Of a stretch of 64,000 nt of DNA, positions 7,720 through 17,500 are shown in pieces. The DNA is taken from contig NZ_RAPS01000001.1 in assembly GCF_003610255.1 (NCBI RefSeq), positions 4,030,001 to 4,094,000 on the forward strand, written 5' to 3'. The translations under genes were made by a program, and so were the position numbers. The stretch comes from Streptomyces sp. TLI_171. GTDB taxonomy: Bacteria; Actinomycetota; Actinomycetes; Streptomycetales; Streptomycetaceae. Numbering within the stretch: the stretch's first letter is position 1; every line of letters starts with the position of its first letter. Under the pieces are notes generated by a model, which saw only the letters and a program-made list of their open reading frames with translations, was not told where the DNA came from and ran no database searches.

Positions 7720-9198
7720 TCACTGCGCTTCGGCCTGGATCGGGATGACCTGGGCGGGGGCCGGCTCGGCCGGGGCCTTCGCGGGTTCGGCCGGGGTCAT
7801 GGAGTTGAGGAGCTGACGGGCGAGGCCGAGGCCGGTGCCGCCCATGGTGAGGGCCTTGGCGAACATCTCGGACATGCCCTCGGCGCCGTTCAGCAGCACC
7901 ATGTGCTCGACGTTGCCGAAGGCGTCGGCGCCGGCGCGGACGATGGCGGGCCAGTTCTCGGCGAGCTGCTGGGCGACGACCGCTTCCTGGTTCTCGGCGA
8001 GCGCCGCGGCCCTAGCCTTGATGCCCTCGGCCTCGGCAAGACCCTGGGCGCGGGTGGCCTCGGCCTCGGCCAGACCCTTGGCCCGGGCCGCTTCGGCCTC
8101 CGCGAGGCCCTTCGCGGCCTCGGCGGCGGCCTGCGCCTCACCGGTGGCGCGGGTGGCCTCGGCGGCGGCCAGACCGCGGGCCCGAGTGGCCTCGGCCTCC
8201 GCGGCGGCGGCGACCTTGACCCGGTTGGCCTCGGCGGCGGTCTTCAGGTCCGTCTCGCGGGACAGCGCCTCGGCGGCGGAGATCCGGGCGTCGCGGTCGG
8301 CCTCGGCCTTGGTCCGGGTCTCGTAGGCGCGGGCGTCGGCGGGCTTGCGGACGTCGGCCTGCAGCTGCTGCTCCTTGCGGTGCGCCTCCAGCTCGGCGAC
8401 CTTGGTCTCCTGGACCACGACCTCCTGCCGGGCGGCCGCCTGGGCGAGCGGTCCGGCCTGCAGCGCGCGGGCCGCGGCGGTGTCCATCTCGGCCTGGTAA
8501 CCGGCCTGCTGAATACCGGAGTTGCGGGTCGCCTCGGCCTTGCGGGCGAACGCCTCCTGCTCGGCTTCGGTGGCCCGGCGGTCGGCCTCGGCGGCCGCGA
8601 TGCGGGCGTCGCGCTGAACGGCGGCGGCGTGCGGGGCGGCCAGGTTGGTGATGTACCCGGTGGGGTCCAGGATCTCCTGGATCTGCAGCGAGTCGATGAT
8701 CAGGCCGAGCTTCTCCATCTCGATGCCGGACGCGGAGCGGGTCTCACCGGTGAGGCGCTCGCGGTCGCGGATCATGTCCTCGACGGTCAACCCGCCGACG
8801 ATGGAACGCAGGTGGCCGGCGAACACGTTGTGCACCCGCTGGCCCATCATCTTCTGCTGGTCCAGGAAGCGGCGGGCGGCGTTCGCGATGGACACCGGGT
8901 CGTCGCCGACCTTGAAGATGACAACGCCCTTGACGTGCACCGGAATACCCTGCGACGTCACGCACTCGACGTCCAGCGCGGCCTCGTTCAGGTCCAGCGA
9001 CAGCCGGCGCACCACCTGGACGCCCGGCACCACCAGGGTTCCCCGTCCGGTGACCACCCGGAAGCCCAGGCCCTCGCCGTGCTTCGAACCCGAGATGACC
9101 AGCGCCTCATTGGGCTCGGCCACCCGCCACATGAGCTTGAACAGCACGATCAGTGCGACGAGGCCTCCGACGGCTCCGCCGACAATGCCGATCAGCAT
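7720..9198 (-). CDS. Flotillin-like SPFH/Band 7 protein
   Basis: A 492-aa membrane-scaffold protein. A single N-terminal transmembrane segment (about residues 2-22) is followed by the SPFH domain (about 30-200; e.g. EPNEALVISG and TSQGIPVHVKGVVIFKVG) and a long Ala/Glu-rich coiled coil (about 200-410) with tandem units such as GLAEAEAARAK. A Pro/Ala-rich tail ends the protein. Flotillins organise lipid microdomains and oligomerise. I prefer the ATG at 9198, with GGGGGAG 8 nt upstream, over the TTG at 9204, which is too close to that site. The small NfeD-like gene lies upstream on the same strand, a common pairing. Confidence 0.9.
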   Translation of the reverse strand: MLIGIVGGAVGGLVALIVLFKLMWRVAEPNEALVISGSKHGEGLGFRVVTGRGTLVVPGVQVVRRLSLDLNEAALDVECVTSQGIPVHVKGVVIFKVGDDPVSIANAARRFLDQQKMMGQRVHNVFAGHLRSIVGGLTVEDMIRDRERLTGETRSASGIEMEKLGLIIDSLQIQEILDPTGYITNLAAPHAAAVQRDARIAAAEADRRATEAEQEAFARKAEATRNSGIQQAGYQAEMDTAAARALQAGPLAQAAARQEVVVQETKVAELEAHRKEQQLQADVRKPADARAYETRTKAEADRDARISAAEALSRETDLKTAAEANRVKVAAAAEAEATRARGLAAAEATRATGEAQAAAEAAKGLAEAEAARAKGLAEAEATRAQGLAEAEGIKARAAALAENQEAVVAQQLAENWPAIVRAGADAFGNVEHMVLLNGAEGMSEMFAKALTMGGTGLGLARQLLNSMTPAEPAKAPAEPAPAQVIPIQAEAQ

Positions 9199-9386
9199 CG
9201 GCAATCTCCCCCTTCAGGGCACACCGGTCCCGTGGCTGCGCTTCGGTCGTGCAGGATGGCGCGGAACCCGGTGGCAGCCCGCATTCTGCGCCTGTCGTGA
9301 TCGCGGGGGAAGAGGCCGCACCCGTGGGCCCTGTCACCGTCTCGAAACAGTTGCGGCGGTGTCTTTGTCCGTGTGCTGACGGACGG

Positions 9387-9596
9387 TCAGAGCGGCGCGA
9401 CGTAGACCGTGCGCGGCGGCTGGTACTCGACCACGACCACCATCGAGCCCGACTCCAGCGGCTCCCCCGGGACGGCCAGGTACGCCAGGAAGGCCTCGGT
9501 GCCCATGCGCTGCGGGACGTGCACCATCACCTCGCCGACCAGCCCCGCGCCGATCCGCCCCGTCACCCGCCCCGTCAGTCCGATCATCCGGGCCAT
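9387..9596 (-). CDS. Short NfeD-like OB-fold protein
   Basis: A 69-aa protein with the pattern IGLTGRVTGRIG then GEVMVHV then SGSMVVVVEYQPPRTVYVAPL. This matches the beta-rich C-terminal OB domain of NfeD proteins, which usually partner flotillins; the membrane and protease parts of full NfeD are absent. The ATG at 9596 has GGAGGTGGGAGA directly upstream. It is transcribed toward the flotillin gene and ends about 190 bp before it, so the two may be co-expressed. The partner role is inferred from synteny. Confidence 0.65.
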   Translation of the reverse strand: MARMIGLTGRVTGRIGAGLVGEVMVHVPQRMGTEAFLAYLAVPGEPLESGSMVVVVEYQPPRTVYVAPL

Positions 9597-9745
9597 TCTC
9601 CCACCTCCGGCGAGGGGTGAACAGGTCCGGGGCGCGCGGGAGTTGCACCTCCGGCGCACGGCCGGCCGGCGGGTGCGCCCTGGACCGGGACGGGCCGGTG
9701 CCCTACGGTGAGCTCCGAACGCAGGCGCAAACGCCTGCGCGGAAC

Positions 9746-9852
9746 GGGAGCTCGGAGCACCGGGCTGAGAGGGCGCTGAAGGTACGCGGGTCCGCGTACC
9801 ACCTGCTGCGCCGACCGCAGGAACCTGACCGGGTAATGCCGGCGTAGGGAGT
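9746..9852 (+). promoter_or_regulatory. TPP (THI-box) riboswitch upstream of thiC
   Basis: The thi-box landmarks are all present in order: CTCGGAGCACC (9751-9761), CTGAGA (9765-9770), a variable P3 hairpin built on GGTACGCG/CGCGTACC, and the 3' half ACCTGACCGGGTAATGCC then GGCGTAGGGA ending about 12 nt before the thiC ATG. The GGGA at the 3' edge lies in the ribosome-binding region, so TPP binding probably blocks translation. A separate perfect hairpin, GCAGGCG-CAAA-CGCCTGC (9721-9738), lies immediately upstream. Confidence 0.92.
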
Positions 9853-9863
9853 TGAAGGTCCGC

Positions 9864-11654
<1,791 letters not shown>

Positions 11655-11670
11655 CCGGCCCCCAGACCGC

Positions 11671-11707
11671 GCTGCCCCGGAGGACGGAGGGGGTCTTCCG
11701 GGGCAGC
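11671..11707 (+). terminator. thiC terminator
   Basis: A 15-bp stem (11671-11685 with 11693-11707, one G-U pair) closes a 7-nt loop. It starts 16 nt after the thiC stop codon. Confidence 0.85.
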
Positions 11708-12077
11708 GCTTCCGGCTGCGCCGATGTCGGCGGCGCCTGACCCCCTGCCCGCCGACGAATGACCGTGGGTGGGAGGGAAACCTCCTGGGCGTGCTGGGGC
11801 GGGTGGCGGGTTGATCGAGCTCGGTACCGGGGAGCGTCGGCGAGCCGGGGGAGCGAGCGGAAGACCGTCAGTGTCATCGCGGTGTTGAAAGCCGTGTCCA
11901 GTGCGCTGCTCGCCGAGCCGGCGTCGCTGAAGATCCTCGCCGAGACCGACTGACGGGGGGCAGAGGAGGGCCGCCCCCCGGCGTCCGTTCGGCGCAGTGT
12001 CCGCGAGTCGGGTGTGGTGCGACCGGCCCTGCACGGTTTCCTGATGGAGGGAAACTCGTTCGTAGGGAGACGGATCG
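11708..12077. other. Intergenic region without a supported gene
   Basis: This 370-bp stretch between the thiC terminator and the next gene contains only a short open frame (11759-11953) whose translation shows no recognisable domain. Its tail (AVLKAVSSALLAEPASLKIL) might be the end of a lost gene, but I see no homology by eye. The promoter of the gene at 12078 must lie near its right end; GTAGGGAG just before 12078 is that gene's ribosome-binding site. Confidence 0.5.
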
Positions 12078-12617
12078 ATGACTGATCAGCAGCCGCCCGG
12101 CCAGCCCCCTGCAGGTGGACAGGCGGGTCCGCCCCCGGGGTGGGGGCAGCAGCCGCCGGCTCCTCCCAAGCGCCGCTTCGGTCGAGGTGTTCTCGTGGGT
12201 TGCCTGAGTGCCTTCGTGCTGCTCATCGTGATCATTGTGATCGTCGTGGTGGCTGTCAGCGGGAGCGACAAGAAGACTCCGACCAGTCCCACCTCTACTG
12301 GCAGCGGCGTGCAGTCGACCGGTGGAGCCCATCCGCCGGAAGCGGACGTGTCGATCAGTTCCTGTGCGGTGGACCCGACCACGTCCTTCCCCAGTGCCCA
12401 GCTGGAGATCACCAATCACAGCTCCAAGGCTTCGGACTACAGCATCGCGGTGGAGTTCGTCGATGCGAACGGGACGCGAGTGGCTGAGGGAGCGGCGCTG
12501 GAGACCCATGTCGCACCGGGGCAGAAGGTGGTGGACACCGCCGGGGGCACCGCCCAGGTGAGTGGGAAGGTCACCTGCAAGGTGACCTCGGTGAACCGGA
12601 TCTCCGCAGTGGGGTGA
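12078..12617 (+). CDS. Membrane-anchored extracellular protein, FxLYD-like
   Basis: A 179-aa protein with a Pro/Gln/Gly-rich cytoplasmic N-terminus (about residues 1-32), one transmembrane helix (about 38-60), a Thr/Ser linker and an extracellular beta-rich domain of about 90 residues. The domain pattern, LEITNHSSKASDYSIAVEFVDANG followed by a hydrophobic VAPGQKV, resembles FxLYD-type domains that are common in Streptomyces surface proteins; this text gives only the gist of the pattern. Two cysteines (in SSCAVD and KVTCKV) could form a disulfide. The function is unknown. Confidence 0.6.
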   Translation: MTDQQPPGQPPAGGQAGPPPGWGQQPPAPPKRRFGRGVLVGCLSAFVLLIVIIVIVVVAVSGSDKKTPTSPTSTGSGVQSTGGAHPPEADVSISSCAVDPTTSFPSAQLEITNHSSKASDYSIAVEFVDANGTRVAEGAALETHVAPGQKVVDTAGGTAQVSGKVTCKVTSVNRISAVG

Positions 12618-12742
12618 CCTGTGGGCAGGCGGGGCCGGTGTCGGCCGAGCTGCGGGTGGGGGTGGGGTCTGGGAGAGTCGGAGGGTGTGTCCCAGGTCAC
12701 AGGTCCGAGGAGGGGGGCGGTGGCGGTGCCGTTCCTGGTCGT

Positions 12743-13585
12743 ATGAGGCGGGATGAGCTGCGGGCTGAGGGGGCCGGGCCGTTCACCACGCGGGTGAGTT
12801 GGGGGTTGCCGGGCGGGGGGAGGGCGGTGTGGGAGTCGCGGCCCGCGCGGCGGCGCGGGGTGATGGCGGTTCACCCGGCGGGGGCGGGAGCGGCGCGCCG
12901 GGCCAGTGCGGACGACACGTCGGTGGCCCGGTTGCGGCGGCTCAACGCGATCGCGGCGACCGCGTTCGTGCTCGGCGGGGCGCTGTTCGCGGCGGGCGCC
13001 GCGTTCGCCCTGTTCGGCTCGGGCGATGCGACCACGAGTGCGGCGATCTACTTCGCCGGCGGGCTGTGCTTCAACACCGGCGGGTACGTGTCGCTGCTGC
13101 AGGTGGTGAATGCGCCCCGCCACGTTCCGGGCGGCGAGGGCGGGTTGGTGACCCGGCGTTGGCGGTGGTGGAGCTACGAGCCGCTGCGGGTGGACTGGCT
13201 GGCGGCGTTCGTGCTGTTCGCGGGGACGCTGGTGTTCGGCGTCGACCTGCTGGACTCGTTCCTGCAGGGTCTGAGCGTGCAGCAGGTCAACCGGCTGATC
13301 TGGGCGCCGGACGTGATCGGGTGCGTGCTGTTCCTGATCTCGGGGCACCTGGGCTTCGTGGAGATCTGCCACGGGAGGCCGCGGGTGCTGGCGCGGGAGC
13401 TCGGCTGGTGGATCGTGGCGGTCAACCAGTTGGGTTCGGTGCTGTTCATGGTCTCGGCGATCGCCGCCTTCACCAAGCCCTCCACGGGGAGCCTGGTCAA
13501 TGCGGACATCGCCAACTGGGGGACCGTCACCGGTGCGCTGTGCTTCTCCGCCGGTGGAGTGCTGCAGTACTTCGAACGGCCGTAG
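12743..13585 (+). CDS. Multi-pass membrane protein, YrhK-like domain
   Basis: A protein of about 280 aa. A soluble N-terminus (VSWGLPGGGRAVWESR) precedes roughly six transmembrane helices arranged as repeated two-helix units, such as FVLGGALFAAGAAFALFG and DVIGCVLFLISGHLGFVEIC. The spacing recalls YrhK-type membrane domains. The start is uncertain: the ATG at 12743 keeps the N-terminal motif that I recall in relatives but has no good ribosome-binding site, and an open frame extends back to 12614. It converges with the small gene at 13599. The function is unknown. Confidence 0.6.
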   Translation: MRRDELRAEGAGPFTTRVSWGLPGGGRAVWESRPARRRGVMAVHPAGAGAARRASADDTSVARLRRLNAIAATAFVLGGALFAAGAAFALFGSGDATTSAAIYFAGGLCFNTGGYVSLLQVVNAPRHVPGGEGGLVTRRWRWWSYEPLRVDWLAAFVLFAGTLVFGVDLLDSFLQGLSVQQVNRLIWAPDVIGCVLFLISGHLGFVEICHGRPRVLARELGWWIVAVNQLGSVLFMVSAIAAFTKPSTGSLVNADIANWGTVTGALCFSAGGVLQYFERP

Positions 13586-13598
13586 CGCCGGGCGGCGG

Positions 13599-13799
13599 TC
13601 AGTCCTGGTAGGTGAGGCGCTGGACGGCCGGGGCGGAGACCACCTGGACGCTGCCGGTGCCGGGGAGGCGGAGGTGGGCGAAGCCGCCTTCCAGGGCGAA
13701 GGCGGTGTCGGTGGCGCGGTCGACGGGGGTGCCGGTGGCGTCCAGGACGGTGTAGCCGGGGCGGAGTTCGACGGTGCCGCGGCGGAACTGGGGGGTCAT
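13599..13799 (-). CDS. 66-aa hypothetical protein coupled to the AhpD-like gene
   Basis: A small, probably beta-rich protein (RRGTVELRPGYTVLDATGTP, then FALEGGFAHLRLPGTGSV) with no family that I recognise. The ATG at 13799 overlaps the stop of the upstream AhpD-like gene (ATGA), so the two are translated together and likely share regulation by the divergent TetR protein. No membrane segment or signal peptide is seen. Confidence 0.6.
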   Translation of the reverse strand: MTPQFRRGTVELRPGYTVLDATGTPVDRATDTAFALEGGFAHLRLPGTGSVQVVSAPAVQRLTYQD

Positions 13800-14320
13800 G
13801 CCTGGACCTCCGGGAAGTCGAGGGTGGGCTGCGCCAGGTGGTTGAAGTAGTTGGAGAGCGTGTTGAGCGCGATGTGGGCGGTGGTCTCGGCGAGTTCGGC
13901 GTCGGTGACGCCGGCTGCGCGGGCGGCGGCCAGTTCCCGGTCGGAGACCCGGCCGCGGCTGTGCAGGATCCGGTCGGCCAGGCGGAGGATCGCGTCGGCA
14001 TGCGGGTCGGTGTCGTCGGCGGCCTTCCGGGTGCGGGCCAGCTGCTCGTCGGTGAGGCCGAGCAGGCGGCGGCCGCGCAGGGTGTGGGCGCTGACGCAGT
14101 AGGTGCACTCGTTGTGCTGGGCGATCAGCAGGGCGAGCTGTTCGCGCACCTTCGGGGTGAGCACGCCGTTGCCCAGGTGCTCGTGCAGGGCGAGGTAACC
14201 GCCCAGGGCGGCGGGCGAGTTGGCGAGGGTGGCGTACAGGTTGGGGAGGCGGCCGAGGCGGGCGCGGGTGCGCTCCAACAGGCCGTCGGGATCCTCGGTG
14301 AGCAGTGGCAGGCGCGGCAT
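13796..14320 (-). CDS. AhpD/carboxymuconolactone decarboxylase-like protein
   Basis: A 174-aa helical protein with the redox motif ECTYCVSAHT (CxxC followed by His), the hallmark of AhpD-type peroxidase-related proteins in the CMD family. Relatives reduce peroxides through a CxxC dithiol or act as gamma-carboxymuconolactone decarboxylase-like proteins; the intact CxxC favours a redox role. The ATG at 14320 lies next to a repeated operator and the divergent TetR gene, so this gene and its 66-aa partner are the likely regulon. The inducer is unknown. Confidence 0.8.
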   Translation of the reverse strand: MPRLPLLTEDPDGLLERTRARLGRLPNLYATLANSPAALGGYLALHEHLGNGVLTPKVREQLALLIAQHNECTYCVSAHTLRGRRLLGLTDEQLARTRKAADDTDPHADAILRLADRILHSRGRVSDRELAAARAAGVTDAELAETTAHIALNTLSNYFNHLAQPTLDFPEVQA

Positions 14321-14333
14321 GACCCCTCCAGAT

Positions 14334-14383
14334 GGTACCGATCGGTTCCGTTCTGACGAGAGAGACGGTACCGATCAGTACCG
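14334..14383. promoter_or_regulatory. Two TetR-type operator copies in the divergent promoter
   Basis: GGTACCGATCGGTTCCG (14334-14350) and GGTACCGATCAGTACCG (14367-14383) are near-identical imperfect palindromes, 33 bp apart start to start (about three helical turns). They fill the region between the AhpD-like start and the TetR start, the expected site of autoregulation and repression of the divergent gene. Confidence 0.75.
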
Positions 14384-14415
14384 AAATTCGTCAACCACCC
14401 GCTACGCTGGGGGAC

Positions 14416-14991
14416 ATGGCCACCCACGCACGCGCCCGCCTGCTCGACACCGCCGAGCAGCTCTTCTACGCCGAGGGCATCCGCGCCGTCGGCGTGGAGC
14501 GGATCCTCGCCGAGTCCGGCGTCGGCCGGGCCTCCTTCTACCGGCACTTCCCCGGCAAGGACGAGCTGGTCGTCGCCGTCCTCACCCGCCGCGACCAGAA
14601 CTGGCGGGACTGGCTCGCCGCCCGGGTGGCCGAGCACGGCGGACGCCCGCTGAACCTCTTCGACGCCCTCGCCGAACGCTTCGCCCGCGCCGACTTCCGC
14701 GGCTGCGCCTTCATCAACACCATGGTCGAGACCGCCGACCCGGACAGCCCCGCGCACCAGGTCGCCGCCGCGCACAAACGCGAGGTCACCCGGTACGTGG
14801 CCGGCCTGCTCGAAGCCGACGGGCGCCCCGCCGCGGACGCCGCCGACCTGGCCCGACGGCTGGTCCTGCTGATGGACGGGGCGATCGTCACCGCCCTGCG
14901 CGAAGGCGGCACCGCCCCCGCCGCCGAGGCCAGGGACGTGGCCGCCGCGCTGCTGACCAATCCGTGCGCGGCGCCCGCCGACGACGCCTGA
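14416..14991 (+). CDS. TetR-family repressor of the AhpD-like genes
   Basis: A 191-aa TetR protein. The N-terminal helix-turn-helix reads LLDTAEQLFYAEGIRAVGVE, then ILAESGVGRASFYRHFPGKD (about residues 8-50), followed by a helical ligand domain. The ATG at 14416 has GGGGGA just upstream; an in-frame ATG at 14332 would place the operators inside the coding sequence and is rejected. It is divergent from the AhpD-like gene with twin operators between them, so it most likely represses both promoters. The C-terminal domain resembles TetR_C regulators of redox or xenobiotic genes only in general terms. Confidence 0.85.
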   Translation: MATHARARLLDTAEQLFYAEGIRAVGVERILAESGVGRASFYRHFPGKDELVVAVLTRRDQNWRDWLAARVAEHGGRPLNLFDALAERFARADFRGCAFINTMVETADPDSPAHQVAAAHKREVTRYVAGLLEADGRPAADAADLARRLVLLMDGAIVTALREGGTAPAAEARDVAAALLTNPCAAPADDA

Positions 14992-15075
14992 TCCGTGCGC
15001 CGCGGCGGCCCGGGCCCCCGCCGGGGCGAGGATGCGGGAGACCGTCCGCTCCCCGTCCACCCAGGAGGCGCTCCC

Positions 15076-16290
15076 ATGTCGGCCGACGTTCACCCCGGAC
15101 TCGAAGGCCTGCGCGACGCGGCCGCCGCGCTGCGACCCGAACTCGTCGAGCTCCGCCGCGCACTGCACCGCGACCCCGAGATCGGCCTCGACCTGCCCCG
15201 CACCCGGGCCAAGGTGCTCGCCGCCCTCGACGGCCTCCCGCTGGAGATCACCCTCGGCAAGGCCCTGTCCTCCGTCACGGCGGTGCTCCGCGGCGGCCGC
15301 CCCGGACCGGCGGTGCTGCTGCGCGCCGACCTGGACGCCCTGCCCGTGCAGGAGAACAGCGGCCTGCCGTACGCCTCCGAGGTGCCCGGCGCGATGCACG
15401 CCTGCGGGCACGACCTGCACACCGCGGCGCTGGTCGGCGCGGCCCGGCTGCTCGCCGAGCGGCGCGAACACCTGGCCGGGAGCGTGGTGTTCATGTTCCA
15501 GCCCGGCGAGGAGGGCGACGGCGGAGCGGCCCTGATGGTCGAGGAGGGCGTGCTGGACGCCGCGGGGGAGCGGGTGGCCGCCGCGTACGCGCTGCACGTC
15601 GGCGCCTCGCTGCTGCCCGCCGGGTACGTCGCCGGCCGCCCGGGCCCGATCATGGCCGCCTCCGACACCCTGCGGGTCACGGTGCGCGGCCGCGGCGGCC
15701 ACGGCTCCATGCCGCACCTCGCCGTCGACCCGGTGCCGGTGGCCTGCGAGGCCGTGCTGGCACTGCAGACCATGGTCACCCGGCGGTTCGACGCCTTCGA
15801 CCCGGTGGTGCTGACGGTGGGGACCTTCCACGCCGGCACCGCGGAGAACGTCATCCCGGACGAGGCGGCCTTCGGCGCGACCGTCCGCTCCTTCTCGCCC
15901 GCCGCCCGGCAGTCGGTGCTCGCCGAGGTCGTCCGGGTGGCGGAGGGCATCGGCGCCGCCCACGGCTGCCAGGTGGACGCGGTGATCGAGCACGGCTACC
16001 CGGTGACCGTCAACGACCCGGCGGAGGCCGAGTACGCCGAACGGACGGCCCGTCAACTGCTCGGCCAGGAAAGCTACATCGAGATGCCCAGGCCGCTGGC
16101 CGGCTCCGAGGACTTCGGCGTCCTCGCCGAGCACGTCCCCGCCGCCTACGTGATGTTCGGCGCCTGCCCGGCGGACGCCGACCCCTTCACCGCCCCGTAC
16201 AACCACTCGGCGGAGGCCCGCTTCGACGACGGTGTCCTGGGCGACGCGGCGGCGCTGCTGGCCGCGCTGGCCCTCGGCAAGGTCTCGTAG
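15076..16290 (+). CDS. M20-family amidohydrolase (hippurate hydrolase-like)
   Basis: A 404-aa metal-dependent amidohydrolase of the M20D group, which hydrolyses N-acyl amino acids or similar amides. Metal ligands and catalytic residues are visible: MHACGHDLHTA, QPGEEGDGGA (catalytic Glu) and the C-terminal LAGSEDFGVL and YNHSAEA. The dimerisation lid carries GRGGHGSMPHLAVDP. The ATG at 15076 has AGGAGG 9 nt upstream. It stands alone and converges with the Lrp gene, with a hairpin between. The precise substrate is not determinable. Confidence 0.88.
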   Translation: MSADVHPGLEGLRDAAAALRPELVELRRALHRDPEIGLDLPRTRAKVLAALDGLPLEITLGKALSSVTAVLRGGRPGPAVLLRADLDALPVQENSGLPYASEVPGAMHACGHDLHTAALVGAARLLAERREHLAGSVVFMFQPGEEGDGGAALMVEEGVLDAAGERVAAAYALHVGASLLPAGYVAGRPGPIMAASDTLRVTVRGRGGHGSMPHLAVDPVPVACEAVLALQTMVTRRFDAFDPVVLTVGTFHAGTAENVIPDEAAFGATVRSFSPAARQSVLAEVVRVAEGIGAAHGCQVDAVIEHGYPVTVNDPAEAEYAERTARQLLGQESYIEMPRPLAGSEDFGVLAEHVPAAYVMFGACPADADPFTAPYNHSAEARFDDGVLGDAAALLAALALGKVS

Positions 16291-16328
16291 CGGCTGCCCT
16301 GGCGGACCCCCGCCGTTGCGCCCCCCTG

Positions 16329-16358
16329 AGCCCCCGGAGGCCCCGAGCCCCGGGGGCT
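16329..16358. terminator. Terminator between the M20 and Lrp genes
   Basis: AGCCCCCGG (16329-16337) pairs with CCGGGGGCT (16350-16358). The stem touches the Lrp-type gene's stop codon and probably serves both convergent transcripts. Confidence 0.55.
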
Positions 16359-17352
16359 ACGGCTGGATCGGGACGTAGCCGGTGCGGCGGCCGTCGGGGG
16401 TGAGGAGGTGGCCGACGAGTTTGGGGGTGCGGAGGGTGAGGTGGCGGTTGAGGACGCGGACGGCGGGGTGGTGGTGGGCGAGGTCCTGCTCGATGCGCCG
16501 CAGGTCCGGGAGTTGAGGGGTGATCAGGTAGAGGGCGAGGTTGGCGGGGCCGACGGTGACGGCGCACATCCGGGTCTGCGGGAGGGCGGCGAGGCGTTTG
16601 GCCGCCTCGGGGAGGGTCGCGGGCGGGACGTCCAGCCAGAGCATCGCGCCGACCGGGTTGCCGGTGACCCGGGGCGAGGCGTCGCAGCGCAGCACCGCCC
16701 GGCCGCTCTCGCGGAGTTCGGCGAGCCGGCGGCGGACGGTGGTGGCGGGCAGGCCGGTGCGGGCGGAGAGTTCGGCGTAGGGCATCCGGCCGTCCGCGCC
16801 GAGGGCCTGGATCAGCGCGAGGTCCTCCTCGATCCGGCGGTCGGTGACCGGCCCGTGCGGGTGGCCCGGAGGTGCGGCGATCGCGCGGCGCTGGTCGGCG
16901 TCCAGCGCTCCGTTGCTGAACCGGCTGCCTTCCACCAGGGTCCGTTCGATCAGCGTGGTCCGGGTGCGCAGCACCCCGGGGACGGCGCCCAGCCGGTCGA
17001 GCAGGTAGGCGGTCAGCGCGGGGTGGTCGTAGGCGGCGACGGTGAGCAGCAGGTCGGCGTCGCCGGTGACGAGCTCGATGCTGGCGGTCTGCGGGTGCCG
17101 GGCGAGGGCGTCGGCGACCCGCGCGACCCGGTCCGCGGGACAGTCGACCTGGACGAGGGCGGTGAGGCCGCGGCCGATCCGGTCGGCGGACGGGTAGCAG
17201 GTGACCCAGGCGTCGCCGTCGGCGGTCAGCCGGGACCAGCGGCGGGACAGCGTGGCGGGGTCGACGCCGAGCGGGGCGGCCAGTCGGGACCAGGGGGCTC
17301 GCGGGTCGACGCGGAGGGCGTCGACCAGGGCCAGGTCCAGCTCGTCGATCAT
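16357..17352 (-). CDS. Double Lrp/AsnC-type transcriptional regulator
   Basis: A 331-aa protein made of two Lrp/AsnC units in tandem. Each has a winged helix-turn-helix (about residues 1-45, LALVDALRVDPRAPWSRLAA; about 180-225, EEDLALIQALGADGRMPYAE) and a RAM-type ligand/oligomerisation domain. Classical Lrp proteins have one unit of about 150 aa. The ATG at 17352 has only a weak AAGGAT site. It is divergent from the MFS exporter at 17501 and probably controls it in response to an amino acid or drug; that link is by position only. Confidence 0.85.
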   Translation of the reverse strand: MIDELDLALVDALRVDPRAPWSRLAAPLGVDPATLSRRWSRLTADGDAWVTCYPSADRIGRGLTALVQVDCPADRVARVADALARHPQTASIELVTGDADLLLTVAAYDHPALTAYLLDRLGAVPGVLRTRTTLIERTLVEGSRFSNGALDADQRRAIAAPPGHPHGPVTDRRIEEDLALIQALGADGRMPYAELSARTGLPATTVRRRLAELRESGRAVLRCDASPRVTGNPVGAMLWLDVPPATLPEAAKRLAALPQTRMCAVTVGPANLALYLITPQLPDLRRIEQDLAHHHPAVRVLNRHLTLRTPKLVGHLLTPDGRRTGYVPIQP

Positions 17353-17500
17353 GGCTGATCCTTGCGCGGGGTCGGCCGCAGGAACGGATTCGTGCGCGGG
17401 GGTGCTTGGGGCCCCCAGGTTAGTCATTCTTTCCGCCACCCCACCGACCGCGGCGGCCCCCACCGGCCGCGGTTCCCTCCGGACCCCCACGGAACCGCCG

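Noticed and set aside
11759..11953. A 64-aa open frame after thiC
   Set aside because: No domain, no ribosome-binding site and no conserved pattern. Kept only as a comment on the intergenic region.
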